A stretch of 64,000 nucleotides of DNA, taken from positions 15,404,501 through 15,468,500 of the forward strand of contig JAIOJX010000005.1 in assembly GCA_022376925.1 (NCBI GenBank), in the 5' to 3' direction. The stretch comes from Tragulus kanchil (taxonomy: Eukaryota > Chordata > Mammalia > Artiodactyla > Tragulidae). The translations under genes were made by a program, and so were the position numbers. Position 1 is the stretch's first letter, and each line of letters begins with the position of its first letter. Under the pieces are notes generated by a model, which did no database searches, was not told where the DNA came from, and saw only the letters and a list, made by a program, of their open reading frames with translations. This document shows positions 1-11,339 of the stretch, piece by piece.

Positions 1-356
1 CTAAAAACTGTCACCAAGTTCTGCAATTGGAGCAGCTTCTGTCCGATAACCTGACACAGAAATAGAAAGCTCTTTATGTAACAGACATCCACCCCTACAA
101 GCCGCTGCATTTTCATCTAGTTACAATTAAACCCTGTTGCACGATAAGGGATTTAACCAAAGCACAGTCGCTGTCCGTTCTAATCAACTGTAATTTGTCT
201 TCAGTGATATTAATTTCCTCTACGATCTCCAGATGATCCATCACATCAACTTAAACTCCTCAAACTCCAAAGAAAAGATCCATTCACATGCAACTGCTCC
301 TTAAGAAAACCTTTTCTAGCACAGAAGGTTCTGTATAGCACATGTCTAACTTTATT
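1..356. repeat. third, diverged copy of duplication block 1
   Basis: Bases 1-267 match 1093-1359 and the start of 2191 onwards almost exactly. Then 268-291 is unrelated, and 292-356 matches about 1433-1497. Relative to the other two copies about 70 bases are replaced by about 24. Unlike the other duplications it is separated from the next copy by about 700 unique bases (357-1051). It may be a real local duplication or a mis-assembled contig end. Confidence 0.8.
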
Positions 357-371
357 AGCCGAGCCACCTTG

Positions 372-432
372 GCTAGGGTCCTGTCATCCCGCAACCCTGA
401 CGCTTAACCACTGTGCCACTGGCGAAGTCCCG
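372..432 (-). repeat. tRNA-derived SINE head fragment (CHR-like)
   Basis: On the minus strand, 432 downwards reads like the CHR head: a gggactt start followed by a cacagtggttaag stretch. The B-box part and tail are not recognisable. Likely a truncated CHR-type SINE. Confidence 0.45.
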
Positions 433-504
433 ACAGGCCCTGCTCGAGCACTCTTCAAGGGTTAACCCTGTCATCCTTACAGCCACCTTGGCTGGTCCTG
501 TCAT

Positions 505-645
505 CCCCACTGACAAGTGAGGACGCTGGCAGGGACAGGCCGGGTGACTTGTCCAGGGTCACACAGCAGTGTACGAACGAGCTGCCACTTGCACGAGTCT
601 AGAGTCTGAGCTTATAGCCACTGCTCTACGGGTCCACTGTGAGGA
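505..645 (-). repeat. MIR fragment
   Basis: Contains the reverse complement of the MIR core: a gtgacttgtccagggtcacacagca stretch followed by a gagtctgagcttatagccactgc-type end. Strongly diverged, as expected for an ancient mammalian SINE. No gene is visible in 645-1051. Confidence 0.7.
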
Positions 646-1051
646 AGGCCCACAGCCAGTGCATGAAAAAACTGTCAACCATGCAGCTCTGAGTGCCACC
701 TGCTTATGGTCCTTCCTTTCCAAATGAATTAGCAGAGTCCTATCCATCTACCTCTCGCCTGGCTCGGTCAGAACAGCCAAGAGAGAACCACAAAATCCAA
801 GACAATCTCAATATGCGAGAAATTAACAATCTAACCAGGGAGACAAGTTATGCCTAAACGAAATAACCAGTGAAAGCAGGGTTGGGGTTCTCACGACATC
901 TGCAGACAGGACGTGCCTGCAGCATCTAACGGCCTGACAGAGGTCTGTTCCTTCCCGTTCACACTGCCATGAAATGGGCCATCACAATGGCTCCCACAGG
1001 TTTTCAGAAAGTTTTCAAGGAACACTCTGAAGTCTTGCACTAATCTTCTTC

Positions 1052-3226
1052 CAGGAAACAATCACAGAGCAAAATTTCAACCATGAAATGTCTCTAAAAA
1101 CTGTCACCAAGTTCTGCAATTGGAGCAGCTTCTGTCCGATAACCTGACACAGAAATAGAAAGCTCTTTATGTAACAGACATCCACCCCTACAAGCCGCTG
1201 CATTTTCATCTAGTTACAATTAAACCCTGTTGCACGATAAGGGATTTAACCAAAGCACAGTCGCTGTCCGTTCTAATCAACTGTAATTTGTCTTCAGTGA
1301 TATTAATTTCCTCTACGATCTCCAGATGATCCATCACATCAACTTAAACTCCTCAAACCCCACTGAAGTGGTCTGAAAAAACTCTTTCCTGGAAAATGCT
1401 ATCTCTGATCCCTCTTACCACGAAAATTTCTTGCAACTGCTCCTTAAGAAAACCTTTTCTAGCACAGAAGGTTCTGTATAGCACATGTCTAACTTTATTA
1501 ACTAGTGAAAGCTAGATAGATCAGACTTCTGAGGATCTGAAATTGTGAAGTAAAATCTCCATAAATATCTGAATACATAGTTTGTTGCTTATAACATTAG
1601 TTCTCAAGCTATAAATAGTGAAGGCTGTTCTCTATAAACGTAATACAGCTGTTACTTGAATTCTGAGAGGCAAAAGACTACAACAATTGGATATTCAAAG
1701 ACTAACTCACTTTTTCCCACTTACTATCCCCACAGTGCTTCAGATTTCAAACTTCTATTCAATTGCTTCGTCATCACCTTGAAGGTAGAATGGGATACTT
1801 CCAATTAATTCTTGATGTTGACTTACTCTTGTATTTTAACTTCATTTGCTCCATCTAATCCGTTGTCATGGTTTTAGTCACCCCAACATTCAACTGATTT
1901 TCATCCCCTATTTATTTTCCTAAATGTATAAAAATTATGAACTAATACTGGCCGTGCTAACAATTTCGTACATTTATTTCTAACTAAAAAATTAATACAC
2001 TGGTAAGCTACATATAAGTCATGTTTAGAAACTACAGATCTCAGCATTCATTCAAGGTTTACTGCATGCCTCTGTGCTAAGTAAAAAACAAGGACAAGTA
2101 AAACAGATATGATGCCTGAAGCTCATGAGTTTTTCCTTCTGGGAGAATTCAGGAAACAATCACAGAGCAAAATTTCAACCATGAAATGTCTCTAAAAACT
2201 GTCACCAAGTTCTGCAATTGGAGCAGCTTCTGTCCGATAACCTGACACAGAAATAGAAAGCTCTTTATGTAACAGACATCCACCCCTACAAGCCGCTGCA
2301 TTTTCATCTAGTTACAATTAAACCCTGTTGCACGATAAGGGATTTAACCAAAGCACAGTCGCTGTCCGTTCTAATCAACTGTAATTTGTCTTCAGTGATA
2401 TTAATTTCCTCTACGATCTCCAGATGATCCATCACATCAACTTAAACTCCTCAAACCTCACTGAAGTGGTCTGAAAAAACTCTTTCCTGGAAAATGCTAT
2501 CTCTGATCCCTCTTACCACGAAAATTTCTTGCAACTGCTCCTTAAGAAAACCTTTTCTAGCACAGAAGGTTCTGTATAGCACATGTCTAACTTTATTAAC
2601 TAGTGAAAGCTAGATAGATCAGACTTCTGAGGATCTGAAATTGTGAAGTAAAATCTCCATAAATATCTGAATACATAGTTTGTTGCTTATAACATTAGTT
2701 CTCAAGCTATAAATAGTGAAGGCTGTTCTCTATAAACGTAATACAGCTGTTACTTGAATTCTGAGAGGCAAAAGACTACAACAATTGGATATTCAAAGAC
2801 TAACTCACTTTTTCCCACTTACTATCCCCACAGTGCTTCAGATTTCAAACTTCTATTCAATTGCTTCGTCATCACCTTGAAGGTAGAATGGGATACTTCC
2901 AATTAATTCTTGATGTTGACTTACTCTTGTATTTTAACTTCATTTGCTCCATCTAATCCGTTGTCATGGTTTTAGTCACCCCAACATTCAACTGATTTTC
3001 ATCCCCTATTTATTTTCCTAAATGTATAAAAATTATGAACTAATACTGGCCGTGCTAACAATTTCGTACATTTATTTCTAACTAAAAAATTAATACACTG
3101 GTAAGCTACATATAAGTCATGTTTAGAAACTACAGATCTCAGCATTCATTCAAGGTTTACTGCATGCCTCTGTGCTAAGTATACAAGGACAAGTAAAACA
3201 GATATGATGCCTGAAGCTCATGAGTG
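1052..3226. repeat. direct duplication pair 1 (offset 1098)
   Basis: 1052-2149 and 2150-3226 are near-identical head-to-tail copies. The last 19 bases of the first copy (2131-2149) match nothing in the second, as at a ragged contig end. Unique sequence precedes the first and follows the second. Content is AT-rich intron with an L2-like stretch near 2041-2110 and 3140-3215; no gene. Confidence 0.9.
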
Positions 3227-3596
3227 CTTCTAGAGAGACAGTCTCATTTATGCTTAGAGCCTCATGGAACACTCAGTCATACTCATACAAAACCATGCAA
3301 GTTACATACATTTGCAAACTGCTCTTTATTAATCATGCTCCATTATGTCTGGGAGATATAATACATATACAGTGTTATAAAAACATTCAGTTGCCACCAA
3401 AAATAAAATTCTCAGAATACCAGATGTTTCTCTGTAAGGACACATACAAGTCAAGAGTTGGAAAGCAGGAGAGGAAAGAATGTGCTCTTAGAAAAATAAA
3501 CTGGCTGGAAATAGTCACTAAACAACCTCAAACTAAGATGATCCAACACCTTTCACATCAGTAGCTTTCTTTCCAATGAGCAGAGATCTATCCTAT
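3227..3596. other. unassigned intronic sequence
   Basis: A 114-codon plus-strand reading frame spans 3220-3564 but has no recognisable domain, no coding-like composition and no splice context. I treat it as chance. Nothing else is visible. Confidence 0.5.
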
Positions 3597-3965
3597 GCGT
3601 GTGGGCTTAGTTACTCAGTAGTGTCTGACTCTTTGCAACGCCAAGGACCACAGCCCACCAGCTCCTCTGTCCATGGGATATCCCCGTCAAAAATACTGGA
3701 GTGGGGACTTCCCTGGTGGCCCAATGGTTGAGACTCTTGTGTTCCCAATGCAGGGGCCCAGGTTCGATCCCTGGTCAGGGAACTAGATCCCACATGCCAC
3801 AACTAAGACCCAGTGCAGCCAAATAAATAAATAATTAAAAAAAAAAATACTGGAGAGGGTTGCCATTTCCTCTTCCAGGGGCCTTCCCAACCAAGGGATT
3901 GAACCCATATCTCCAGCATCTCCTGCATTAGAGGCGGCTTCTTTACCGTTGAACTACCACTCTTG
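3597..3965 (-). repeat. Bov-tA SINE, interrupted
   Basis: Minus-strand Bov-tA: the tail-side unit (gtgtctgactctttgcaacg near 3623) comes first on the plus strand and the tRNA-like head comes last (3900-3960). It is split at 3705-3842 by a CHR-type SINE and resumes at about 3843. Confidence 0.85.
3705..3842 (+). mobile_element. CHR-type SINE nested in Bov-tA
   Basis: tRNA-Glu-like head (ggacttccctggtggcc, B-box ggttcgatccc at about 3762-3772) with a short body and an aaataaataaat tail. Target-site duplication aaaaatactggag flanks it (3689-3701 and 3843-3855). It interrupts Bov-tA at the same host position as the SINE at 27007. Confidence 0.85.
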
Positions 3966-4179
3966 CGTCTTTAAGCAAGAGAGGTCATTTTCAATGCATA
4001 CTTGTTAAATGACTGCATTAACCCCCAAAATGAACGTGAATGTTGGAAACATCTCATGGTAGGTTACTTCACGAAATTAAAAGTCCTCAGTCCCCACCAG
4101 TCAACATGCTGCCTCCAAGAGATTATGGTCACAGTGTAGAAAAGTTGCATTATACATTCATTTTGGAGGCATTTGTGAT

Positions 4180-4592
4180 TCCCCAACCAGCAGAGAAACT
4201 TTTAGGAGTTAAAAGTGCCCAAACATGACCAGCTGGGACCAAGATGGCAATGGATCTTATCTTCAGCAGGTTCCAGGCTCACCGTATGTTGATCTCACTG
4301 TACTCTCATGTTAAGTGACATGAGTTCCTCTGGCCCTGACTGGTCTTGATAGGCCAAAAAAGGATGAAAAGGAAGTGGCACCCCCTCCCTCTGAAGAGCC
4401 CTGCCCCTCTCCAGCAGACAAATGCCCACGCCCCACCCCAGCATTAGCCTCACTCATCTTCATCTTTACTCTTTAAAATCAAACCAGTCTGTCTGGGTGA
4501 GCCATACGTTCATTTGTGAGCTTGGTTTCCACCTCTCCATTCTTTGGCCTCTGAATAAAACCCAGGCTGTTTCTGTCTCCAAAAAAAAAAAA
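4180..4592 (+). repeat. possible retroviral LTR or retrotransposed 3' end
   Basis: C-rich stretch ending in an AATAAA signal at 4554-4560, about 20 bases before an A-run (4581-4594). This arrangement resembles a class I LTR R region or the tail of a retrocopy. No partner LTR or internal region was recognised. Tentative. Confidence 0.3.
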
Positions 4593-4993
4593 AAGAAAAG
4601 AAAATTTCCCAAACATGATAGAACAGAAGGAAAAAGTATGAGTCAATGGAAATCAAAAATAAAAAATTCTTCACAGCAGAAGAAACATTCAATAAAATTA
4701 AAAGGATGAAAATAGACTGGGAGAAAATATTTGCAAACCATATATGAGATAAGGAGTTAATATCCAAAATACATAAAGAACTCATATAACTCAATAATAA
4801 AAGTGAAACATCTGATTTAAACATTGGCAAAAGAACAAAAAGAGACATTTTTCTGAAAAAAAATACCCCAAAGGCCAACAGGTAGCTAAACAGGTATCCA
4901 ATATCACTAACCTTTAGGGATATGCAAATCAAAACTACAATGAAATCTCATCTCACATCTGTTAGAATAGCTATCATCAAAAAGAAAAGAGAT

Positions 4994-5306
4994 GGGCTTC
5001 CCTGGTGGTTCAGGGGATAAGGACACCGCCTTGCAGTACAAGGGGCACTGGTTTGATCCCTGGCCTGGGAAGATCCCACGTGCTGCGGAGCGGTTGGATC
5101 GATGTGTCCAATTACTGAGCCGGAGCTCTGGAGCGCATGTGCCCAGAGCCAGTGCTCTGTGACAACAGAGGCCACTGCGATGGGAGGCCCACACGGGCCA
5201 AAGAACAAAGATGGATGAAAAATCGATAAATGAAAGACCAACAGAAGTGGCCCGCCTGCCCCCCTCCCTCCCTAACCCTCCCCGCTCCTGCGGGGGGGAA
5301 AAAAAA
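4994..5306 (+). mobile_element. CHR-derived SINE, new-type subfamily (long form)
   Basis: Head gggcttccctggtggttcag, then the diagnostic aaggacaccgccttgcag, a B-box-like ggtttgatccc, a middle with gtgtccaattactgagcc, and a 3' extension aagtggcccgcctgcc plus a C/T-rich block before the A-tail. Target duplication aaaaagaaaagagat at 4979-4993 and 5307-5321. Inserted in L1. Confidence 0.85.
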
Positions 5307-5613
5307 AAAAAGAAAAGAGATAATGAGCATTGCCAAGGATGTGGAGTAAAATGATTCCTTGTATCTTTTTGGTGGGAATGTAAATTGATGCAGCCACTAA
5401 GACAAATGACATGGAGGTTTCTCAAAAAAAATTAAAATCAGATCTATTTAGATGATCAAGCACTTCCACTTCTGATTATATACTCCAAAGAAATAAAAAC
5501 AAGATGAGGGGAGAAATAGGCACTCACATGATTATTGCAACCTTGTTCATAAAAGCCAAGATATAGAAATGGAAACAACCTAAGTTCCAGTCAATGGATG
5601 AATGAAGATGACA

Positions 5614-5616
<3 letters not shown>

Positions 5617-5650
<34 letters not shown>
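5617..5650 (+). repeat. (TG)17 microsatellite
   Basis: Perfect TG dinucleotide run inside the L1 3' region. The duplicate at 6690-6722 has about 16 units. Confidence 0.95.
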
Positions 5651-5651
<1 letters not shown>

Positions 5652-6067
5652 AATATCAGTCAGCCATGAGAAAGAAGGAAATGCTCCCATTCACAACAAC
5701 GTGGGTAGACTTGAAGACACTATGTTAATTCCAAAAAGCTGACAGACAAAGACTGATAGTTTATGCTATCACATATGTGCAATCTAAGAAAAGCTGCACT
5801 CATAAAAACAGAGAATAAAATGACAGTTATTAGGGGTAGGGAAGGATGTTATTTCAGGGTACAAACTTGCAATTGGTAGATAAATAAATATCCGAGGTTT
5901 AAGCATAACATGGCAATTATAGACAACACTGAAAAAATACCCCAAAGGCCAACAGGTAGCTAAACAGGTATCCAATATCACTAACCTTTAGGGATATGCA
6001 AATCAAAACTACAATGAAATCTCATCTCACATCTGTTAGAATAGCTATCATCAAAAAGAAAAGAGAT

Positions 6068-6379
6068 GGGCTTCCCTGGTGGTTCAGGGGATAAGGACAC
6101 CGCCTTGCAGTACAAGGGGCACTGGTTTGATCCCTGGCCTGGGAAGATCCCACGTGCTGCGGAGCGGTTGGATCGATGTGTCCAATTACTGAGCCGGAGC
6201 TCTGGAGCGCATGTGCCCAGAGCCAGTGCTCTGTGACAACAGAGGCCACTGCGATGGGAGGCCCACACGGGCCAAAGAACAAAGATGGATGAAAAATCGA
6301 TAAACGAAAGACCAACAGAAGTGGCCCGCCTGCCCCCCTCCCTCCCTAACCCTCCCTGCTCCTGCGGGGGGAAAAAAAA
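6068..6379 (+). mobile_element. second copy of the SINE at 4994 (duplication artefact)
   Basis: Identical position in L1, identical flanking duplication and a near-identical body. It belongs to duplication pair 2 and is not a separate insertion. Confidence 0.9.
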
Positions 6380-6686
6380 AAAAAGAAAAGAGATAATGAG
6401 CATTGCCAAGGATGTGGAGTAAAATGATTCCTTGTATCTTTTTGGTGGGAATGTAAATTGATGCAGCCACTAAGACAAATGACATGGAGGTTTCTCAAAA
6501 AAAATTAAAATCAGATCTATTTAGATGATCAAGCACTTCCACTTCTGATTATATACTCCAAAGAAATAAAAACAAGATGAGGGGAGAAATAGGCACTCAC
6601 ATGATTATTGCAACCTTGTTCATAAAAGCCAAGATATAGAAATGGAAACAACCTAAGTTCCAGTCAATGGATGAATGAAGATGACA

Positions 6687-6724
<38 letters not shown>

Positions 6725-7301
6725 AATATCAGTCAGCCATGAGAAAGAAGGAAATGCTCCCATTCACAACAACGTGGGTAGACTTGAAGACACTATGTTA
6801 ATTCCAAAAAGCTGACAGACAAAGACTGATAGTTTATGCTATCACATATGTGCAATCTAAGAAAAGCTGCACTCATAAAAACAGAGAATAAAATGACAGT
6901 TATTAGGGGTAGGGAAGGATGTTATTTCAGGGTACAAACTTGCAATTGGTAGATAAATAAATATCCGAGGTTTAAGCATAACATGGCAATTATAGACAAC
7001 ACTGAGCTATAAACATCAAAATTGCTAAGAGACTAGATCTTAATTATTCCCACCACAAGAAAGCAATGATAATTAGGTGGAGTGATAAAGGCAGTGGCTA
7101 ATGCTACAAAGGCAGTCATTCTGTACTATATAGTGTATCAAATTTACACGTTGTACACCTTAAGCTCACACAATGTTACATGTCAAACATAATTCAGTTG
7201 AAAACGTGGAGAATGGAAGGTCATGAAAAATAATTTTGGATTTTCTTTTGACTGGAAGTACTAACGAGCAACAGTGTTTGTTGATTGAACTTAACAAATT
7301 T

Positions 7302-8560
7302 TGTGGTTGTTCAGTTGCTTATTTGTGTCCGACTCTGTGATCCCATGGACTGCAGCACACCAGGCTCCCCTGACCTTCGCCATGTCCCAAAGTTAGCGCA
7401 AATTCACGTCCACTAAGTCGACAATGCTATCCAGCCATTTCACCCTCTACCACCCCTTTCTTTCCCCTTTTGCCTTCAATCCTCCCCAGCATCTGGATCT
7501 TTCCCACTGAGTCAGTCCCAGCCCTCAAGTGGCCAAAGTATTAGAGCTTCAGCCTTTCACTGACTCTTCAAGGTTGATTTCCTTTAGAATTGACTGGTTT
7601 AATCTCCTTGCTGTACAAGGGACTCTCAACAGTCTTCCCCACCACCACAGTTTAAAGGCATCAATTCTTCAGCACTCAGAGTTCTTTATGGTCCAACTCA
7701 CATCCGTACATGACCACTGGAAACACCATAGCTTTGACTATATGGACCTTTGTTGGCTAAGTGATGTCTCTGCTTTTTAATATGCGGTCTAGGTTTGTCA
7801 TAGCTTTTTCCTTTTCAGGAGCAAGCATCTTTTAAGTTCATGGCTACAATCACCATCCTCAGTGATTTTGGAGTCCAGGAAAACAAAATGTCACTGTTTC
7901 CAGTTATTCCCTTTCTATCTCCCATGAAGTGATGGGACCGGATGCCATGATTTTAGTTTCTTCAATGCTGAATTTTAAGCCAGTTTTTTTTCACTCTCAT
8001 CTTTCACCCTCATCAAGAGGCTCTTTAGTTCCTCTTCACTTTCTGCCATTAAAGTAGTACATCCGCATATGTGAGGCTGTTGATATTTCTCCAGGCAATC
8101 TTGATTCCAGCTTGTGATTCAAGCATCCCTGGCATTTGATATGATATACTTATAAGTTAAATAAGCAGGGTGACAATATATAGCCTTGCCATGCTCCTTT
8201 CTCAAGTTCTGAACCAGTCAGTTGTTTCATGTCTAGTTCTGTTGCTTCTTGGCCGGCATACAGGTTTCTCAGGAGACAGATAAGGTGGCCTGGTATTATC
8301 TCTTTAAGAATTTCCCACAGTTCGATAGGAGATCCTGCAGGAGTGCTGTGAGATGGCCTGGATGGGTGGGATGGGGGAGGCTGGGAGGGGCCAGGGATAT
8401 ACATAGGACTAATTTGAGATTATACATATCTGTAAACAACAAAACTCTGCAAAAGTAAAATAAAAATAATTATTAAAATAATAAAAAAGAATTTCCCACA
8501 GTTTGGTGTGAACTTCACAAATGAATAAACATAAAAACACACATGTTGAACTTCAAAACC
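7302..8560 (-). repeat. BovB (RTE) LINE fragment, interrupted
   Basis: Minus-strand BovB covering part of the reverse transcriptase and the 3' end. At 8150-8322 the minus strand encodes a degenerate RT stretch with LLRNLYAGQEAT followed by GYILSPCLFNL, which matches the region just before the catalytic motif. Frame breaks follow. An L1 tail interrupts it at 8323-8486. Confidence 0.85.
8323..8486 (+). mobile_element. 5'-truncated L1 3' end nested in BovB
   Basis: Perfect 17-base target duplication aagaatttcccacagtt at 8306-8322 and 8487-8503. The body ends gatatacataggactaattt ... tctgtaaacaacaaaactct and an A-rich tail. The same tail recurs at 15310 and 39268. Confidence 0.85.
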
Positions 8561-8564
8561 AAGA

Positions 8565-10705
8565 CCTCTTCTTTTAGCAAAACTTTCTCCACAAACAAAA
8601 TTTTTCCTTCTATGCCCTAAGCATATTTATGAATGTAATCAGGGTGGCCTAAAAAGTAGTCATTATTTTAGAGTAATAACCTTCCACACCATTAGGTGAG
8701 GGGTGAGTCATATCGATTATAATGAGGCAGGAGTCACAAGAATCCCCCTTGCTTTCCCCAAGGATATACGAGAAGATCATCTCTCGGGGAGATGTGAGGT
8801 TTTCAGGTTGATCCCAAGGGGCCGTGGGTTTAAACGTTAAGAAGTACTTTTTATGCCACTGCTCTGGAGAAAACTGGTATTTGCAGGAAAAAGAAGGGTA
8901 AGAATTCCCAGGAGAACTGGGGTAAGAAAAGTCGTGATGTAATTGCAGCGTCCATCCTAGCGCTGAGCATGAGAAGCAGCCAAGCAGAAGTAAAGGGAGC
9001 AGGGAAGAAGGCCTCACTGGCCCCACCGCATTTTTAGAGTTCACACAACCACAAATCACCACGTCCCCATTATGCCTTTCAGTGCCCTCTGTCACAGCAG
9101 CCACCTCTGATGGATCAAAGCAAAAGCAACTCATAGGCCTTCTTTCAGGAAGCTTATAATTGGGTATTTTTTCTTTTCAATTATAAACAAGGAAGTGAAC
9201 TAATTCATGATAACATGGTTTCAACTATCTAAGTACCACTAAGGGGGTTTGAGGTTAAAACAAGGGTCAAAGAAAGGAGGATGGATTCTGAATGAATGAA
9301 TTTTGAATGAATCATCTAGATAATAATCTAGAAGGAACTAATGAACATCAGTGGACGGGAGGCTAAAAGGACATTTCATGCTGGAGAAACTAAGAATGTA
9401 AGAGCTTGAATGTGCAGTTTAGTAAGACGGGGAGACTGGAAGGGGAGGGCGCTGGCTGGGGGAGGGGCCTGGCAACCTGACAAGGAGCTGAGATGACCAA
9501 GGTAGGAGGTAGCCACTGATGTGGAGATAGTCAAGCAAATCACGAAGATACAAGCTAAACCAATCCCAGAAGCAAGTTAGGGATTTGAAATCACCACAAA
9601 ATTGGCCCAATACACACCAAACATATTTTAAGCCCTCTTCTTTTAGCAAAACTTTCTCCACAAACAAAATTTTTCCTTCTATGCCCTAAGCATATTTATG
9701 AATGTAATCAGGGTGGCCTAAAAAGTAGTCATTATTTTAGAGTAATAACCTTCCATACCATTAGGTGAGGGGTGAGTCGTATCGATTATAATGAGGCAGG
9801 AGTCACAAGAATCCCCCTTGCTTTCCCCAAGGATATACGAGAAGATCATCTCTCGGGGAGATGTGAGGTTTTCAGGTTGATCCCAAGGGGCCGTGGGTTT
9901 AAACGTTAAGAAGTACTTTTTATGCCACTGCTCTGGAGAAAACTGGTATTTGCAGGAAAAAGAAGGGTAAGAATTCCCAGGAGAACTGGGGTAAGAAAAG
10001 TCGTGATGTAATTGCAGCGTCCATCCTAGCGCTGAGCATGAGAAGCAGCCAAGCAGAAGTAAAGGGAGCAGGGAAGAAGGCCTCACTGGCCCCACCGCAT
10101 TTTTAGAGTTCACACAACCACAAATCACCACGTCCCCATTATGCCTTTCAGTGCCCTCTGTCACAGCAGCCACCTCTGATGGATCAAAGCAAAAGCAACT
10201 CATAGGCCTTCTTTCAGGAAGCTTATAATTGGGTATTTTTTCTTTTCAATTATAAACAAGGAAGTGAACTAATTCATGATAACATGGTTTCAACTATCTA
10301 AGTACCACTAAGGGGGTTTGAGGTTAAAACAAGGGTCAAAGAAAGGAGGATGGATTCTGAATGAATGAATTTTGAATGAATCATCTAGATAATAATCTAG
10401 AAGGAACTAATGAACATCAGTGGACGGGAGGCTAAAAGGACATTTCATGCTGGAGAAACTAAGAATGTAAGAGCTTGAATGTGCAGTTTAGTAAGACGGG
10501 GAGACTGGAAGGGGAGGGCGCTGGCTGGGGGAGGGGCCTGGCAACCTGACAAGGAGCTGAGATGACCAAGGTAGGAGGTAGCCACTGATGTGGAGATAGT
10601 CAAGCAAATCACGAAGATACAAGCTAAACCAATCCCAGAAGCAAGTTAGGGATTTGAAATCACCACAAAATTGGCCCAATACACACCAAACATATTTTAA
10701 GCCCT
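8565..10705. repeat. direct duplication pair 3 (offset 1069)
   Basis: 8565-9633 and 9634-10705 are collinear. Two substitutions, 8687/9756 (c/t) and 8710/9779 (a/g), lie well away from the junction and look like allelic differences. Content is unassigned intron. Confidence 0.92.
8649..9134 (-). other. 161-codon intronic open frame, not accepted as a gene
   Basis: Open from ATG at 9134 to a stop at 8649, repeated in the duplicate at 9718-10203. A hydrophobic run (SSLLPLLLLGCF) lies around residues 43-54. Both differences between the two copies change the residue (M to T, V to M). No domain was recognised and there is no splice or Kozak support. Probably a chance frame. Confidence 0.25.
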
Positions 10706-10829
10706 TTACATTATCCCCTAATTAGGCCAGACCAAGAGAGGCAAACTGCACTTAACAGTGTTTTAACCAATCCACTACCACACATTAAACAGACAAAAAC
10801 AGTCCAGTCAAAGAGACTGTATTTAAGGT

Positions 10830-11095
10830 TTGGGGATCTAATGCATGGCAATGGAGATTAGAGTTAATAATACTCTATCATATACTTGAAAGTTGCTAAG
10901 AGACCAGATCTTAAATGTTCTTCCCACAAAACAGAATGGTAACTACTGGCATGGTGGAGGTGTGAGCTAAGTTAAGGAGGTGATCATTTTGCAACACACA
11001 AGGGTATCAAATCAATGCACGGTATGCCTCAAAGTGACACCAGGTCCTATGCCAATGATATCTCAGTAAAGCTGGTTTGTTTTCTTCTTGCAGAT
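10830..11095 (+). repeat. old L1 3' UTR fragment
   Basis: Shows the degenerate L1M 3' pattern: gttgctaagagaccagatctt at 10892, a ggtgatcattttgcaaca stretch at 10979 and a tail at 11060-11080. Diverged and non-coding. Confidence 0.6.
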
Positions 11096-11339
11096 ATATA
11101 ACTAACAGTGTTTTCCTCTTTGTGTGGGGTTCTGGAATATTCCAACCAAAGATGAGGTCCCTTTTTGGCAAGTACAGACTTTACAATGTACACTGGGCAT
11201 CTTATTCCTAGTTTCAAACTATTTCTCCTCCTTTTACCCTGACTATCCTGCCCAAGCCCTGCTTCCAGTCTGTGCTCTGGAGTTCTCCATTCAACACTGT
11301 GACCAATAAAATGGGGTCCAGAGAAGGAAGAAGAGTGGC

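Larger units (their letters stand above)
4855..7003. repeat. direct duplication pair 2 (offset 1074)
   Basis: 4855-5928 and 5929-7003 duplicate part of the L1 together with its SINE and TG repeat. They differ at 5231/6305 (t/c) and about 5280/6354 (c/t), in a G-run (7 against 6) and in TG count (17 against 16). Two copies of the same nested insertion with the same target duplication cannot be independent events. Confidence 0.92.
4690..7205 (+). repeat. L1 (L1MA/L1MB-like) 3' end
   Basis: Runs from the degenerate end of ORF2 into the 3' UTR. Typical old-L1 phrases are visible: tatgcaaatcaaaactacaa at 4920, ggatgtggagtaaaatg at 5338, ggtgggaatgtaaattgatg at 5371, and a 3' UTR ending tgttacatgtcaaacataat at 7172. 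Many stops; inactive. It carries a nested SINE, a TG microsatellite and duplication pair 2, so the real length is about 1.4 kb. Confidence 0.8.

Noticed and set aside
5617..6722. Two TG microsatellites as independent loci
   Set aside because: They are the two copies of one locus in duplication 2.
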